Source of the DNA: Blastocatellia bacterium
Lineage (GTDB): Bacteria; Acidobacteriota; Blastocatellia; Pyrinomonadales; Pyrinomonadaceae
Assembly (NCBI GenBank): GCA_016789265.1
Contig: JAEUQK010000025.1
Coordinates: 186,001-250,000 of the forward strand
DNA length: 64,000 nucleotides
Direction: 5' to 3'
Made by a program: the position numbers and the translations under genes. Below the pieces are notes generated by a model. That model saw nothing but the letters and a program-made list of their open reading frames with translations. It was not told the origin of the DNA and did no database searches. How positions within the stretch are numbered: position 1 is the stretch's first letter; each line of letters opens with the position of its first letter. This document shows positions 35,465 to 43,916 of the stretch, piece by piece.

Positions 35465-37213
35465 CTATTTGGCTTCGAACCGGTTCAGTGCCGAATCGCG
35501 AGTCGACGGACGGCGGAAGAGCCCGCCGCCGGATGAGACCGTCACGTTGTTGACCTCTAGCGTGGAACCTATAGCACGCTGAAACTCTGAGATCGCACGG
35601 TTCAAGAGCGTTTGAGCCTGTAATTCCCGCCCACGTGCGGATATCAGATCGGTCTGACGCTGTTGAACCAGAAAAAATGTCGTCGTCCCTGCCTGAAACT
35701 GCCGCTGTTCGCTCTGATATAGCTGTTCGGCTGATTCACGAGTTGCGGCGGCCGAGACGAGAAGTGATTCGGCGGAACGAAGCGCCTGTAGTGCGTTTCG
35801 GACCTCTGCCTCGATGTTCTGCTCGGCCTGGGCACGTTGATTTGCGATGCGCGACTTTTCCGCAAGAACGCGGCCGAGATTGGCTTCAGCGACCCGGTTT
35901 CCCCACGGCAGCGAGATCGTTACGCCAAGCCGGTAAGACGGATAATCGAGCTGTATGAGATTGCCGAGCGACGTTCCGTAGCCGCCGATAAGATTTTCAG
36001 GCACACGGCCGGTCCCGACGCTTGTAACAGTACCGGCAAGGCCTTGGGCGGTATAACTGCCGACGATGTTGATCTCAGGTTTTTTCTGATCGCGATAGTA
36101 TTTCTCGTCGATCGCGTTCACATCCGCGCTCGCCTGGAACTGTGTGATCTCAGGCCTGCCTTTCAACGCCTCGGCGACGGCGATCTCGAGGCTGATCTTG
36201 GGCGGATCTAAATCGATGGGCGAAACGGGCGTGATCGGGCGCGACCATTCGCCGGATGTACGATCGGCTAGCAATAACGTTTTGAGCGTATTTTCAGAAC
36301 GGGTGATCTCCTGCTGGGCCACGTAAACACTTTGCTCAAACGTCGTGATCTGTGCGTTCGCGGCGACAAGGTCGATGGGCGGCAGAACGCCTTTCTCCAC
36401 TTGCCGCTGGTTACTTTCAAGCTGCGTCCTGGCTTGCTTCACAGCATCGATCTGCACCTGAAGATTGCGAAGCGCAAATGCGAGATCCCAGTACGACTGT
36501 TCGACGGCGGCGATCACATCTATCGCACGCTGGCGAAATTGTGAATCGCTGAGAGCAAGGTTCTTCTTCGCGATCTCGATCAGGCGTCGGCTGCCGTCGA
36601 AACGAAAGTTTCGGAGCAGCGGCTGTGTGTAGGTAAACGTCAGCAGCGAAGGAAATTGCGGATTAAGGGTTGCGTTGGTATTGCTGGTTTTCGTTCTCGA
36701 AGAATCAAACCTTGCCGCGTAGCTTCCTCCGAAATATGGTGAGAAACCACTAAACCCGGCCGAGCCGAAATAGCGCTTCTGCGTAACCGAGCCGTTGACC
36801 GCACCGCCGATTATCGACGCGGTCGGGATGGAGGTGCTGTCGTAATAGCTTTCACCCTCGATCAGCGGATCGTAGATACCGCGGGCGCCGCGAAGATTGA
36901 ATTCCGCGATCTGAACGCTGTTTCGCGACGCGTCAATGTCATTATTATTTTTCAATGCCATTTCGATCGCTTCCTCAAGGGTCAGCGACAGCTGATTGGC
37001 ATTATCGACCCCGACCCGTTCTGCGGACGGGAGCGGACGCAAAGGTGCCTTAAAATTCGGAGCGACTGGCGGCGGTTCATCCGGAAGCACAGCCGGCGCT
37101 ACCGCGATGGTCGGGATCGGAGACGGTGTTACCGTGGGTTCCGGCGTTTGAGCCGAGACGGAACCTGCGATAAGCAATGAACAACAAATTGGAAGAAAAA
37201 CTCTCTTCATCAA
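35465..37213 (-). CDS. TolC family outer membrane efflux channel
   Basis: A 582-residue outer membrane factor with a signal peptide (ending G-S-V-S-A-Q), a Pro-rich linker (about 25-65), and two OEP repeats. Repeat helices carry L-T-L-E-E-A-I-E-M-A-L-K-N-N-N-D-I (about 76-92) and A-V-A-E-A-L-K-G-R-P-E-I. The late coiled-coil has A-G-T-T-T-F-F-L-V-Q-Q-R-Q. It forms the exit duct of the RND pump encoded just upstream on the same strand (24 nt gap). Confidence 0.92.
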   Translation of the reverse strand: MMKRVFLPICCSLLIAGSVSAQTPEPTVTPSPIPTIAVAPAVLPDEPPPVAPNFKAPLRPLPSAERVGVDNANQLSLTLEEAIEMALKNNNDIDASRNSVQIAEFNLRGARGIYDPLIEGESYYDSTSIPTASIIGGAVNGSVTQKRYFGSAGFSGFSPYFGGSYAARFDSSRTKTSNTNATLNPQFPSLLTFTYTQPLLRNFRFDGSRRLIEIAKKNLALSDSQFRQRAIDVIAAVEQSYWDLAFALRNLQVQIDAVKQARTQLESNQRQVEKGVLPPIDLVAANAQITTFEQSVYVAQQEITRSENTLKTLLLADRTSGEWSRPITPVSPIDLDPPKISLEIAVAEALKGRPEITQFQASADVNAIDEKYYRDQKKPEINIVGSYTAQGLAGTVTSVGTGRVPENLIGGYGTSLGNLIQLDYPSYRLGVTISLPWGNRVAEANLGRVLAEKSRIANQRAQAEQNIEAEVRNALQALRSAESLLVSAAATRESAEQLYQSEQRQFQAGTTTFFLVQQRQTDLISARGRELQAQTLLNRAISEFQRAIGSTLEVNNVTVSSGGGLFRRPSTRDSALNRFEAK

Positions 37214-37237
37214 AACTTTCCTTTAAGGCGATCGACG

Positions 37238-40200
37238 TTATGCGTTACCTTCGCCTCGCGACGAACCGCCCTTAAAAATTCCGGAGACCGCTTCACGGAT
37301 GGGGCGAAAGACCGAACCGACGGCGGATGAGAACCGTTTGAAGATCGCCGATTCAGCAGCGTCATCAAACAGCGAATAGAAAACCGGAACTGCGAGCAGC
37401 GTTAACAGCAGACAAAGAGACTGGCCGCCGACCACAAGGATGCCGATCGAACGGTTTGTGGCCGCACCCGCGCCTGAACCGAGGATGAGCGGGATCATGC
37501 CCGCGACAAGTGCGATCGTCGTCATTAGGATCGGGCGTAGTCGATCGCGGTTTGCCTGGATTATCGCGTCGTAGCGGCTCATTCCTTTGGACCGAAGCGT
37601 ATTCGTGTGGTCGATCTGCAGGATCGCATTCTTTTTCACGATACCGAAAAGCAGGAGAATACCGAGGGCCGAAAATATGTTCAGCGTTTGCCCGGCCAGT
37701 GCCGTCGAAAGCAATGCGAACGGGACCGAAAGCGGCAGTGACAAGAGAATGGTCACCGGATGAATGAACGATTCGAATTGGGCGGCCAGGATCAAGTACA
37801 TGAAAACGAACGAAAGGAGGAAAGCGTACATGAACGACTCGTAAGCTTTCTGAAGTTCTTTCGATTGGCCGGTCACGCCGGTAATGTACTCGGGCGGCAT
37901 CTGCATCTCTGCTGCGAGTCTTTGCAGTTTTGCGATAGCGTCGGATTCGGATGCGTTCGGCGGGAGGCCTGCCGAGACCGTAACCTGGCGGAGTCGATTC
38001 AAACGGTTGATCGATGACGGGCTTACGCCTTCATCTAATTTGACAACGCGGTCGAGCCCGACAGTACCGCCGTTTGACGAAGTGACCGTGAACCATGGCA
38101 GATAGCTTCGATCGCGGCGGAACTGCTCCTCGGCACGAACGATCACATCGTATTGCTCGGAATTTTCGCTGTACGTGGAGACGATCTGCCCGGCGGAAAG
38201 GATATTCAACGCCTGAGCAACGTCGCCGGCACGCACACCTAGGTCGGCGGCCTTTGCCCGGTCGATGGTTACGCGGATCTCAGGCGAGCCGACCTCGATC
38301 GAAGTGTCCGGATCGCGATATATCGGATCCTGTTTCATCTTCTCAACGAGGGCATTCGAATACTCCGTCAGCTTTGCCATATCGGGTCCGGCGATGTACA
38401 TACCAACGCTTGACCCGCCGCGGCCGAGACCGATACTACCGGCAATTGACGAAGAAGCAGACACCGTCACCTGGTAATCTTTGGAAGAATATTTTCTTGC
38501 TATACCGCGAACCTGATTTATCAGATCCGCCTGCGATCTTTCGCGTTCGCCGACCGGAAGGAGTGCGACGTTTATGAACCCATTGTTGGGGCCGGAACCA
38601 CGTCCGAAGCCCGCAAGTACCAAGGTGTTCTTAACCCCGGGAACCTGTCCCCGGATATCGCGCGCGATACGGTCGAGTATCGATTGCGTGGCTGAGAGCG
38701 AAGTTCCCTGCGGCCCGCGTAGATTCACCTGAAATAGCGATTCGTCTTCATCGGGAAGAAACGCCATTCCGACGAATTTATACAGCGGATAGATCGACGC
38801 GACCGTGATCACGCAGATCAATACCACCGCCCAACGGAAACGCATCGAGAGCTTCAGCAGCCAAGTGTATGTGCCGTCGATCCTTCGGTAAAACCAGCCG
38901 GCTTTTGAATCATGCGAAACATGTTTGGCTTCAATACCAACGGGATCGGCCTCTTCACCGGTGACGACATCGATGTCGGATTCATCGTCGATCGTTTCTT
39001 CCTTAGGCCTGATCCATCGAGCAGCGAGCATCGGTGTAAGCGTGAACGAGACGATCAGCGACACTGCAATTGCGGCCGCCGCCGTTAGGCCGAACGAGGA
39101 CATAAAGCGGCCGACGATACCCGTCATGAAGCCGACCGGGACGAACACGGCAAGCAGTGACAGCGTTGTCGCAAGCACCGCAAGACCGATCTCACGGGTT
39201 CCTTCGATCGCCGCCTGAAACGGGTTCATTCCCTTTTCTTCGACGTACCTATATATATTCTCAAGGACCACGATCGCGTCGTCGATCACGATGCCGACCA
39301 TTAACGTCAACGCCAGCATCGTCATCTGATTAAGCGAATAGCCTAGTGCGGCGATCGCAGCGAATGCGGCAATTATCGAGACCGGTATCGCAAGCGCGGC
39401 GATGATCGTAGAACGGAAATTCCACAAGAATAGGAAGACTACGATCGCTGCAAAGATACCGCCAAGGACCAGGTGTTCCTCGATCGCCGTAAGACTGTTT
39501 TGAATGAATTCACTTTGGTCGCGAATGACAGCGACCTTGAAATCGGACGGAAGTGTCGGAATGATCGCCGCCATTCGCTCTTTCACGTTCTTGATAACGG
39601 CGATCGTGTTCGCGCCCGATTGCTTTCGGACGCCTACTGAAACGGCGGGTACACCGTCGAGCGATGCCGCTGACTGTGGCTCGCCGCCGGTCTTTTCGAC
39701 AGTGCCGACGTCTTTGATCTTGATCGGGAAACCGTTGCGGGTAGTGATAACGACGTCGTTAAACTGCTCGACCGACGTCAGCTTACTCATGGTCCGAAGG
39801 CCGAGAGTTTTCTGTCCCTCGATCAGGTTTCCGCCCGGAAGTTCCTGATTTTGCGATCGAACCGCATTTGTGACCTCGGTTACGGAAATATTGAAGGCGC
39901 GAAGCCGGTCAGGATTTATGTTTACGCGGACCTGCGGGCTTCGCGAGCCCCACATGAACACCTCACCAACGCCATCGGCCGATTCGATCCTTTCCTGGAT
40001 CAGGTTCTCGACCATCTCGGAAAGCTCCATCATGTCTCGCGGAGCGCTGATGGTGTACATCAGGATCGGCTGAGAATCAGGATCGCTTTTCTGGGCAGAC
40101 GGAGGATCGGCTTGGTCAGGCAGGCGGTTACTGATGCCGCTGAGTTTTTGCTGTACTTCCTGGAACGCCTGGTCCGGATTTTTTTCCAGCTTAAATGTAA

Positions 40201-40480
40201 GGGTTACGTTCGAACGTCCGCGCGACGATGATGAACGCATTTCCTCGACGCCCGGGACCGTGTTCAATGCGCTTTCGATAACGTCCGTGATCTCTGTTTC
40301 TATCTCTTCGGGGGATGCGCCGGGATTGCTCGTCGATACCGAGATCGTCGGCAGATCTATCTTCGGAAACCGATCGACACCGAGGGTGAAAAAGCTGAAT
40401 CCGCCGACGACCGTGAGAAACAGAACTATCACGGTTGCAAAAACGGGCCGGTGGACACATATCTCGGCTAACCACTGCAT
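37238..40480 (-). CDS. RND efflux transporter permease (HAE-1/AcrB family)
   Basis: A 1080-residue inner membrane proton-driven pump with the usual twelve membrane helices in two halves. The N-terminal motif F-A-T-V-I-V-L-F-L and the proton-relay pair D400-D401 in G-I-V-I-D-D-A-I-V-V-L-E-N are intact, as are G-x-x-x-x-P-D-E-D near the second porter domain. An insert of acidic residues (E-E-T-I-D-D-E-S-D-I-D) occurs near residue 500. It forms a tripartite pump with the adaptor and TolC genes flanking it at 10 and 24 nt. The substrate is unknown. Confidence 0.95.
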   Translation of the reverse strand: MQWLAEICVHRPVFATVIVLFLTVVGGFSFFTLGVDRFPKIDLPTISVSTSNPGASPEEIETEITDVIESALNTVPGVEEMRSSSSRGRSNVTLTFKLEKNPDQAFQEVQQKLSGISNRLPDQADPPSAQKSDPDSQPILMYTISAPRDMMELSEMVENLIQERIESADGVGEVFMWGSRSPQVRVNINPDRLRAFNISVTEVTNAVRSQNQELPGGNLIEGQKTLGLRTMSKLTSVEQFNDVVITTRNGFPIKIKDVGTVEKTGGEPQSAASLDGVPAVSVGVRKQSGANTIAVIKNVKERMAAIIPTLPSDFKVAVIRDQSEFIQNSLTAIEEHLVLGGIFAAIVVFLFLWNFRSTIIAALAIPVSIIAAFAAIAALGYSLNQMTMLALTLMVGIVIDDAIVVLENIYRYVEEKGMNPFQAAIEGTREIGLAVLATTLSLLAVFVPVGFMTGIVGRFMSSFGLTAAAAIAVSLIVSFTLTPMLAARWIRPKEETIDDESDIDVVTGEEADPVGIEAKHVSHDSKAGWFYRRIDGTYTWLLKLSMRFRWAVVLICVITVASIYPLYKFVGMAFLPDEDESLFQVNLRGPQGTSLSATQSILDRIARDIRGQVPGVKNTLVLAGFGRGSGPNNGFINVALLPVGERERSQADLINQVRGIARKYSSKDYQVTVSASSSIAGSIGLGRGGSSVGMYIAGPDMAKLTEYSNALVEKMKQDPIYRDPDTSIEVGSPEIRVTIDRAKAADLGVRAGDVAQALNILSAGQIVSTYSENSEQYDVIVRAEEQFRRDRSYLPWFTVTSSNGGTVGLDRVVKLDEGVSPSSINRLNRLRQVTVSAGLPPNASESDAIAKLQRLAAEMQMPPEYITGVTGQSKELQKAYESFMYAFLLSFVFMYLILAAQFESFIHPVTILLSLPLSVPFALLSTALAGQTLNIFSALGILLLFGIVKKNAILQIDHTNTLRSKGMSRYDAIIQANRDRLRPILMTTIALVAGMIPLILGSGAGAATNRSIGILVVGGQSLCLLLTLLAVPVFYSLFDDAAESAIFKRFSSAVGSVFRPIREAVSGIFKGGSSRGEGNA

Positions 40481-40490
40481 AAAACTTCTC

Positions 40491-41816
40491 CTAGACGGTT
40501 ACCTTTGCTCCTTCATATAACTGATCCAGATTGCTGGTAGCGACTGTCTCGTCCGAGCTTAGGCCGGAAAGGATCTGGATCGAGTCGCCCTCTTCGGCGC
40601 CGAGTTGGATCACGCGAAGCTTTGCGACGCCATCGACGATCACAAACGCTCGGAACGAACCGGTCGGCTCGTGACTGTAAACAGCGGACCTCGGCACGAA
40701 TATACCGGTCGCGCCGCCTTCCTTATTGATCCTGGCGGTCGCGAACATGCCGGCTCGGAGCGCGTTGTCGCCATTCTCCACTTTTGCTTCCACGATCGCC
40801 GAACGCGAGTTCGGATCTACCGACGGATTGATGGCCGAGACGGTGCCGGCAAACCGCCGGTCGCGATAGGCATCAACCTGAACCGAAACTCCGCGGCCGA
40901 TAAGGACCGAAGGCACGTCGGCTTCGGCTACTTGCATCTGTATCTTGATCGGATTCGATCGAATTATCGTCGCGATCGTGTTCGCGGACGAAACATATTC
41001 GCCGGGTGCAACCTGCCGGTTTGTTACGAATCCGGAGAAAGGGGCACGAACGACGGTGTCCGCAAGTTCCTGTTTCGCTGTTTCCACCTGAGTCTGAGCG
41101 GCCTCTACCGATGCTTGAGCGCTTGCGATGGCCTGATTGTTTTGTTTCGCGTTGTTTATTTGAGCGTCCAGTTGTTCCTTTGCGGCGTTGGCGCGGGCAC
41201 GTGCGGTATCGCGAGCCGTCCTGTACTGCTCATAGGTGATCATCGCCGTGTCGCCGGACTGAACAAGGTCGCGATATCGTTTTTCATTGGCTTCGGCCTG
41301 GCGAAGTTCGGCCAAGGCTTGCTCGTAGTTTGCGTTTGCAGAACGCACCTCAGGGATCGCCGATGCATTAAAGGAACTGTTAGGCCCGAGGCCGAGTCGA
41401 GCTTCGGCCTGCCTAACCGCGGCGATCGCCTGCTTTACGCTTGCCTGGGCCGAAGCGAGCTGCCGTCTGGCGTCGCTGTCATCGATCTTTGCGATCACCG
41501 ACCCTTGCGACACGAAATCGCCGATATTTACGTTCACGTTAGCAACCTTTCCGGCAACCTTTGGTGCGACGTTCGATGTTTCATCAGCGACGAGCGAGCC
41601 CGTCGTCTGGATAACGGCCGGTACGTTTCGCGCTTCGGTCTTTGCAACAGTCACCTGAACGGGAGCGTCAGCCGGTTCGGTATTCGCCGCTTGCTGATTT
41701 TGGGGACGCTCACCTTGCGGGCTCTTGCCGCCGCATGAAGAGAAAACGACAGACAGCGATAACGCGAGAGAAATTGTAAAAGCCGGCAGACGGCCAGGCC
41801 AGAAGTATGAGTGCAT
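40491..41816 (-). CDS. RND efflux periplasmic adaptor subunit (membrane fusion protein)
   Basis: A 441-residue adaptor. The N-terminus has a signal sequence ending in V-F-S-S-C-G-G-K, a probable lipobox, followed by a Gln-rich linker. The biotinyl-lipoyl half-motifs flank a long Ala/Gln-rich coiled-coil hairpin (about 115-250), and P-F-S-G-F-V-T-N marks the second half. The beta-barrel and membrane-proximal domains follow. First gene of the efflux operon; no regulator gene is adjacent, although a rhodanese is divergent. Confidence 0.93.
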   Translation of the reverse strand: MHSYFWPGRLPAFTISLALSLSVVFSSCGGKSPQGERPQNQQAANTEPADAPVQVTVAKTEARNVPAVIQTTGSLVADETSNVAPKVAGKVANVNVNIGDFVSQGSVIAKIDDSDARRQLASAQASVKQAIAAVRQAEARLGLGPNSSFNASAIPEVRSANANYEQALAELRQAEANEKRYRDLVQSGDTAMITYEQYRTARDTARARANAAKEQLDAQINNAKQNNQAIASAQASVEAAQTQVETAKQELADTVVRAPFSGFVTNRQVAPGEYVSSANTIATIIRSNPIKIQMQVAEADVPSVLIGRGVSVQVDAYRDRRFAGTVSAINPSVDPNSRSAIVEAKVENGDNALRAGMFATARINKEGGATGIFVPRSAVYSHEPTGSFRAFVIVDGVAKLRVIQLGAEEGDSIQILSGLSSDETVATSNLDQLYEGAKVTV

Positions 41817-42005
41817 ACAAAGTTTTTACTATTAACAGATTCTATAACACGAGGCGAAATGGATTCACCCCAATTGTGCAAAGTTTTGTAAATGGTATAT
41901 TTAGGTATTACGATCCTACAAAAGTTACGGTTTCAGACACTCCCAGATGGATGAATGTTTTCAACGACGTACCCTGGATGGATGTGGAATGAGGTTCTGA
42001 GTTAA

Positions 42006-42329
42006 GTGGTAAATGAGATCTCGGCAACGGAACTGAAAAAGCTTATCGACAGCGGCGGCAATGTGCAGATGATCGACGTGCGCGAGCCGGGCGAATTCTC
42101 GTTTGCAAAGATCCTTGGAACCAAACTCATTCCGCTTGGCGAGATCATTTCGCGGATGAAAGAACTCGACCCAACCCGCGAAGCGATAATCATCTGCAAG
42201 ATGGGCGGCCGAAGCGCACGCGCTATCGAGGCACTCAAGGCATACGGATATACAGGCGAATTAAGAAACCTCCGCGGCGGCATAACGGCGTGGTCGAACG
42301 ACGTCGATCCTAAAGTTCCGAAATATTGA
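42006..42329 (+). CDS. Rhodanese-like domain protein
   Basis: A single-domain rhodanese of 107 aa beginning at GTG 42006. The N-terminal I-S-A-T-E-L-K-K-L-I-D, the CH2A motif I-D-V-R-E-P-G-E-F and the active loop I-C-K-M-G-G-R-S-A with catalytic Cys64 are present. Such proteins carry persulfide sulfur to acceptors, including in thiol-redox relays. Divergent from the efflux operon; the 189-nt gap holds no convincing promoter. Confidence 0.93.
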   Translation: MVNEISATELKKLIDSGGNVQMIDVREPGEFSFAKILGTKLIPLGEIISRMKELDPTREAIIICKMGGRSARAIEALKAYGYTGELRNLRGGITAWSNDVDPKVPKY

Positions 42330-42511
42330 TCGCCTTACGTTCGATAGGCCTCCTTCGCTAGAATTGACCTTGTTCAAAATAGCCCGCTTTTACAAGATTT
42401 TTCACAAAACCCTGTTAGAGATCGCCAAATCTCCGCAATAACATTAGATAAAATAGTGCATTTCCTCGAGAAATCGAACTTCTATTGTTGTCGTGTGGAG
42501 GAAGACGAGTT

Positions 42512-42868
42512 GTGGATAGAAGGATTTTTAGCCTGTTGAGTCTCATTAACGAGCAAATTGAGGCGAATTGGACCGTGGAGCGAATGGCTGGCTTGTTGGA
42601 CATATCGGTTTCCCACTTCCACAAGCTCTTTAGGGAGAATGTTGGCAGTTCCCCAAACCGTTATTTACGCGAGATGCGATTGGAGAAAGCCAGATCGCTA
42701 CTCGAAACGACTTGCCTTCAGATTAAACAAATCCGACTCGTTGTTGGAATTCCAAACGAATCCAATTTTCTCCGTAATTTCACAAAGAATTATGGTCAAA
42801 ACCCTTCGAATCACCGAAAATCAAGCGAACGGTTCAACATAATTGCGAAATCAAGTCGCATCAAATAA
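42512..42868 (+). CDS. AraC-type helix-turn-helix DNA-binding protein (DNA-binding domain only)
   Basis: I place the start at GTG 42512, ten bases after a GGAGG site, giving 118 aa; there is no ATG. The protein is just the two-HTH AraC/XylS domain: T-V-E-R-M-A-G-L-L-D-I-S-V-S-H-F-H-K-L-F for the first helix pair and I-K-Q-I-R-L-V-V-G-I-P-N-E-S-N-F-L-R-N-F for the second, ending F-x-K-N-Y-G-Q-N-P-S. The usual G-F at the second turn is altered. With no effector domain it may be constitutive or respond through partners. It heads the AT-richer cassette that continues to 45359 and is the likely regulator of it. Confidence 0.8.
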   Translation: MDRRIFSLLSLINEQIEANWTVERMAGLLDISVSHFHKLFRENVGSSPNRYLREMRLEKARSLLETTCLQIKQIRLVVGIPNESNFLRNFTKNYGQNPSNHRKSSERFNIIAKSSRIK

Positions 42869-42978
42869 TAGTTTTCAATGGCAAATAGTAGGAATCGCAC
42901 GGAAAATCTTGAACCCTGAGAAACGATAGTGTGCAATGATCGTTAACTCTATGTCAGTAATTTCTAAGGAGGACAGGC

Positions 42979-43218
42979 ATGAAAAGTTTACCGATGCGAA
43001 TATTTGTCGTGGGATTCTCGATATTTTCAATTTTGACTGCGGTTAACCAGGTCGCGGGTCTGAACGTTCTCGGATCAGTTCCAAACTGTTGTACCTATGG
43101 GGTAGATTGTTCAGGAAAGGGCAGGGGCGGTGAGGATCAATTGTGCTGTATCCCGTTGCCGGGACAAGCTACATGCTCACAACAAGACCCATTTTATTGC
43201 AGGGACACATGCGGCTAG
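42979..43218 (+). CDS. Secreted cysteine-rich mini-protein (8 Cys)
   Basis: A 79-residue precursor with a perfect ribosome-binding site (AAGGAGGA, 42966-42973). Residues 1-27 form a signal peptide (basic start, hydrophobic 8-22, cut probably after A-G). The mature roughly 52 residues hold eight Cys, at 37, 38, 44, 56, 57, 66, 74 and 78, with many Gly and few hydrophobics. The C-C-CC-C-C core recalls knottin-like spacing, which suggests a disulfide-stabilised fold. No function is known to me: candidates are an extracellular toxin, signal or metal-binding peptide. A thioredoxin-fold gene follows 55 nt downstream. A weak promoter (TTGAAC 42909, TGCAAT 42932, 17 bp apart) precedes it. Confidence 0.75.
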   Translation: MKSLPMRIFVVGFSIFSILTAVNQVAGLNVLGSVPNCCTYGVDCSGKGRGGEDQLCCIPLPGQATCSQQDPFYCRDTCG

Positions 43219-43273
43219 AAAATAGCGCGCGCCCCTAAGCAACCGGTCGCCACGCGGTACTCGATGAATCGAC

Positions 43274-43897
43274 ATGGGCCAAGTTCATAATCGACGTAGG
43301 ATCTCTTCAATCGTCGCCAAGTTTGGTGTTTGGGTACTTCTGTTGGTCTCGGCCGCTTTAAACTCGGTGCTGGGCCTTAGAGTGTCCGAATTGGAAAACG
43401 CAAATCGATTACTGAGTCAATCTCGAAGACTTGTTATAGGAAGTGCCGCCCCTCCTTTGGAATACGTAGATAGTTCGCAGAAAATCGGGAAGATTCAATT
43501 CCAAACAATCAATCGGCCGTCACTACTGTATTTCTACGCGGACCGCTGTTATTGGTGTGCTGCAAATTGGAAGTCATTCTCTCAGCTTATTGAAAGGCTA
43601 AAGGGGCGGTATGAAATTCACGTCATATGTGTTTCAATAGGAGACGAACATTGCAACGACACAGTTAAACCCGATTTTGGCGACTATGTAAAGACGCATG
43701 AAAGAGTGTCTTTGGGTTCGATAAGGGAATTTGATGTTTCAGCAACTCCGACCTTGATTTCACTGACTGATAAAGGGAGGGTTGACCGTATTTGGAAAGG
43801 AGCATTTTCCGGAGAACGGCGGCGAGATCTGGAGAGTTATTTTAATGTCGTGCTGCCTGAGATTACCTTGGAAACCACTCAAGTCCTGATCCAATAA
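43274..43897 (+). CDS. Membrane-anchored thioredoxin-fold protein (CYWC)
   Basis: A 207-residue protein with an N-terminal membrane anchor (about residues 13-33), a short helical stalk (S-E-L-E-N-A-N-R-L-L), and a thioredoxin-like domain. The domain has Y-F-Y-A-D-R-C-Y-W-C-A-A-N (redox C-Y-W-C), a beta strand with two further Cys (H-V-I-C-V-S-I-G-D-E-H-C) and the cis-Pro turn S-A-T-P-T. It should act on the outer face of the inner membrane as a disulfide oxidase, reductase or isomerase. Sitting between the 8-Cys peptide and a secreted 480-aa protein, it is the natural candidate to fold or reduce the peptide (inference). Confidence 0.75.
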   Translation: MGQVHNRRRISSIVAKFGVWVLLLVSAALNSVLGLRVSELENANRLLSQSRRLVIGSAAPPLEYVDSSQKIGKIQFQTINRPSLLYFYADRCYWCAANWKSFSQLIERLKGRYEIHVICVSIGDEHCNDTVKPDFGDYVKTHERVSLGSIREFDVSATPTLISLTDKGRVDRIWKGAFSGERRRDLESYFNVVLPEITLETTQVLIQ

Positions 43898-43916
43898 GAA
43901 TTAACGAGGTCAGAAA

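Noticed and set aside
40605..41738. Long plus-strand ORF (377 codons) opposite the RND adaptor
   Set aside because: It is the antisense of a gene with clear adaptor motifs; its composition is rich in Arg/Asp/Cys as expected from a shadow frame.
41807..41992. 61-codon ORF between the efflux operon and rhodanese
   Set aside because: Overlaps the start of the adaptor gene on the other strand and has no RBS; no protein-like pattern.
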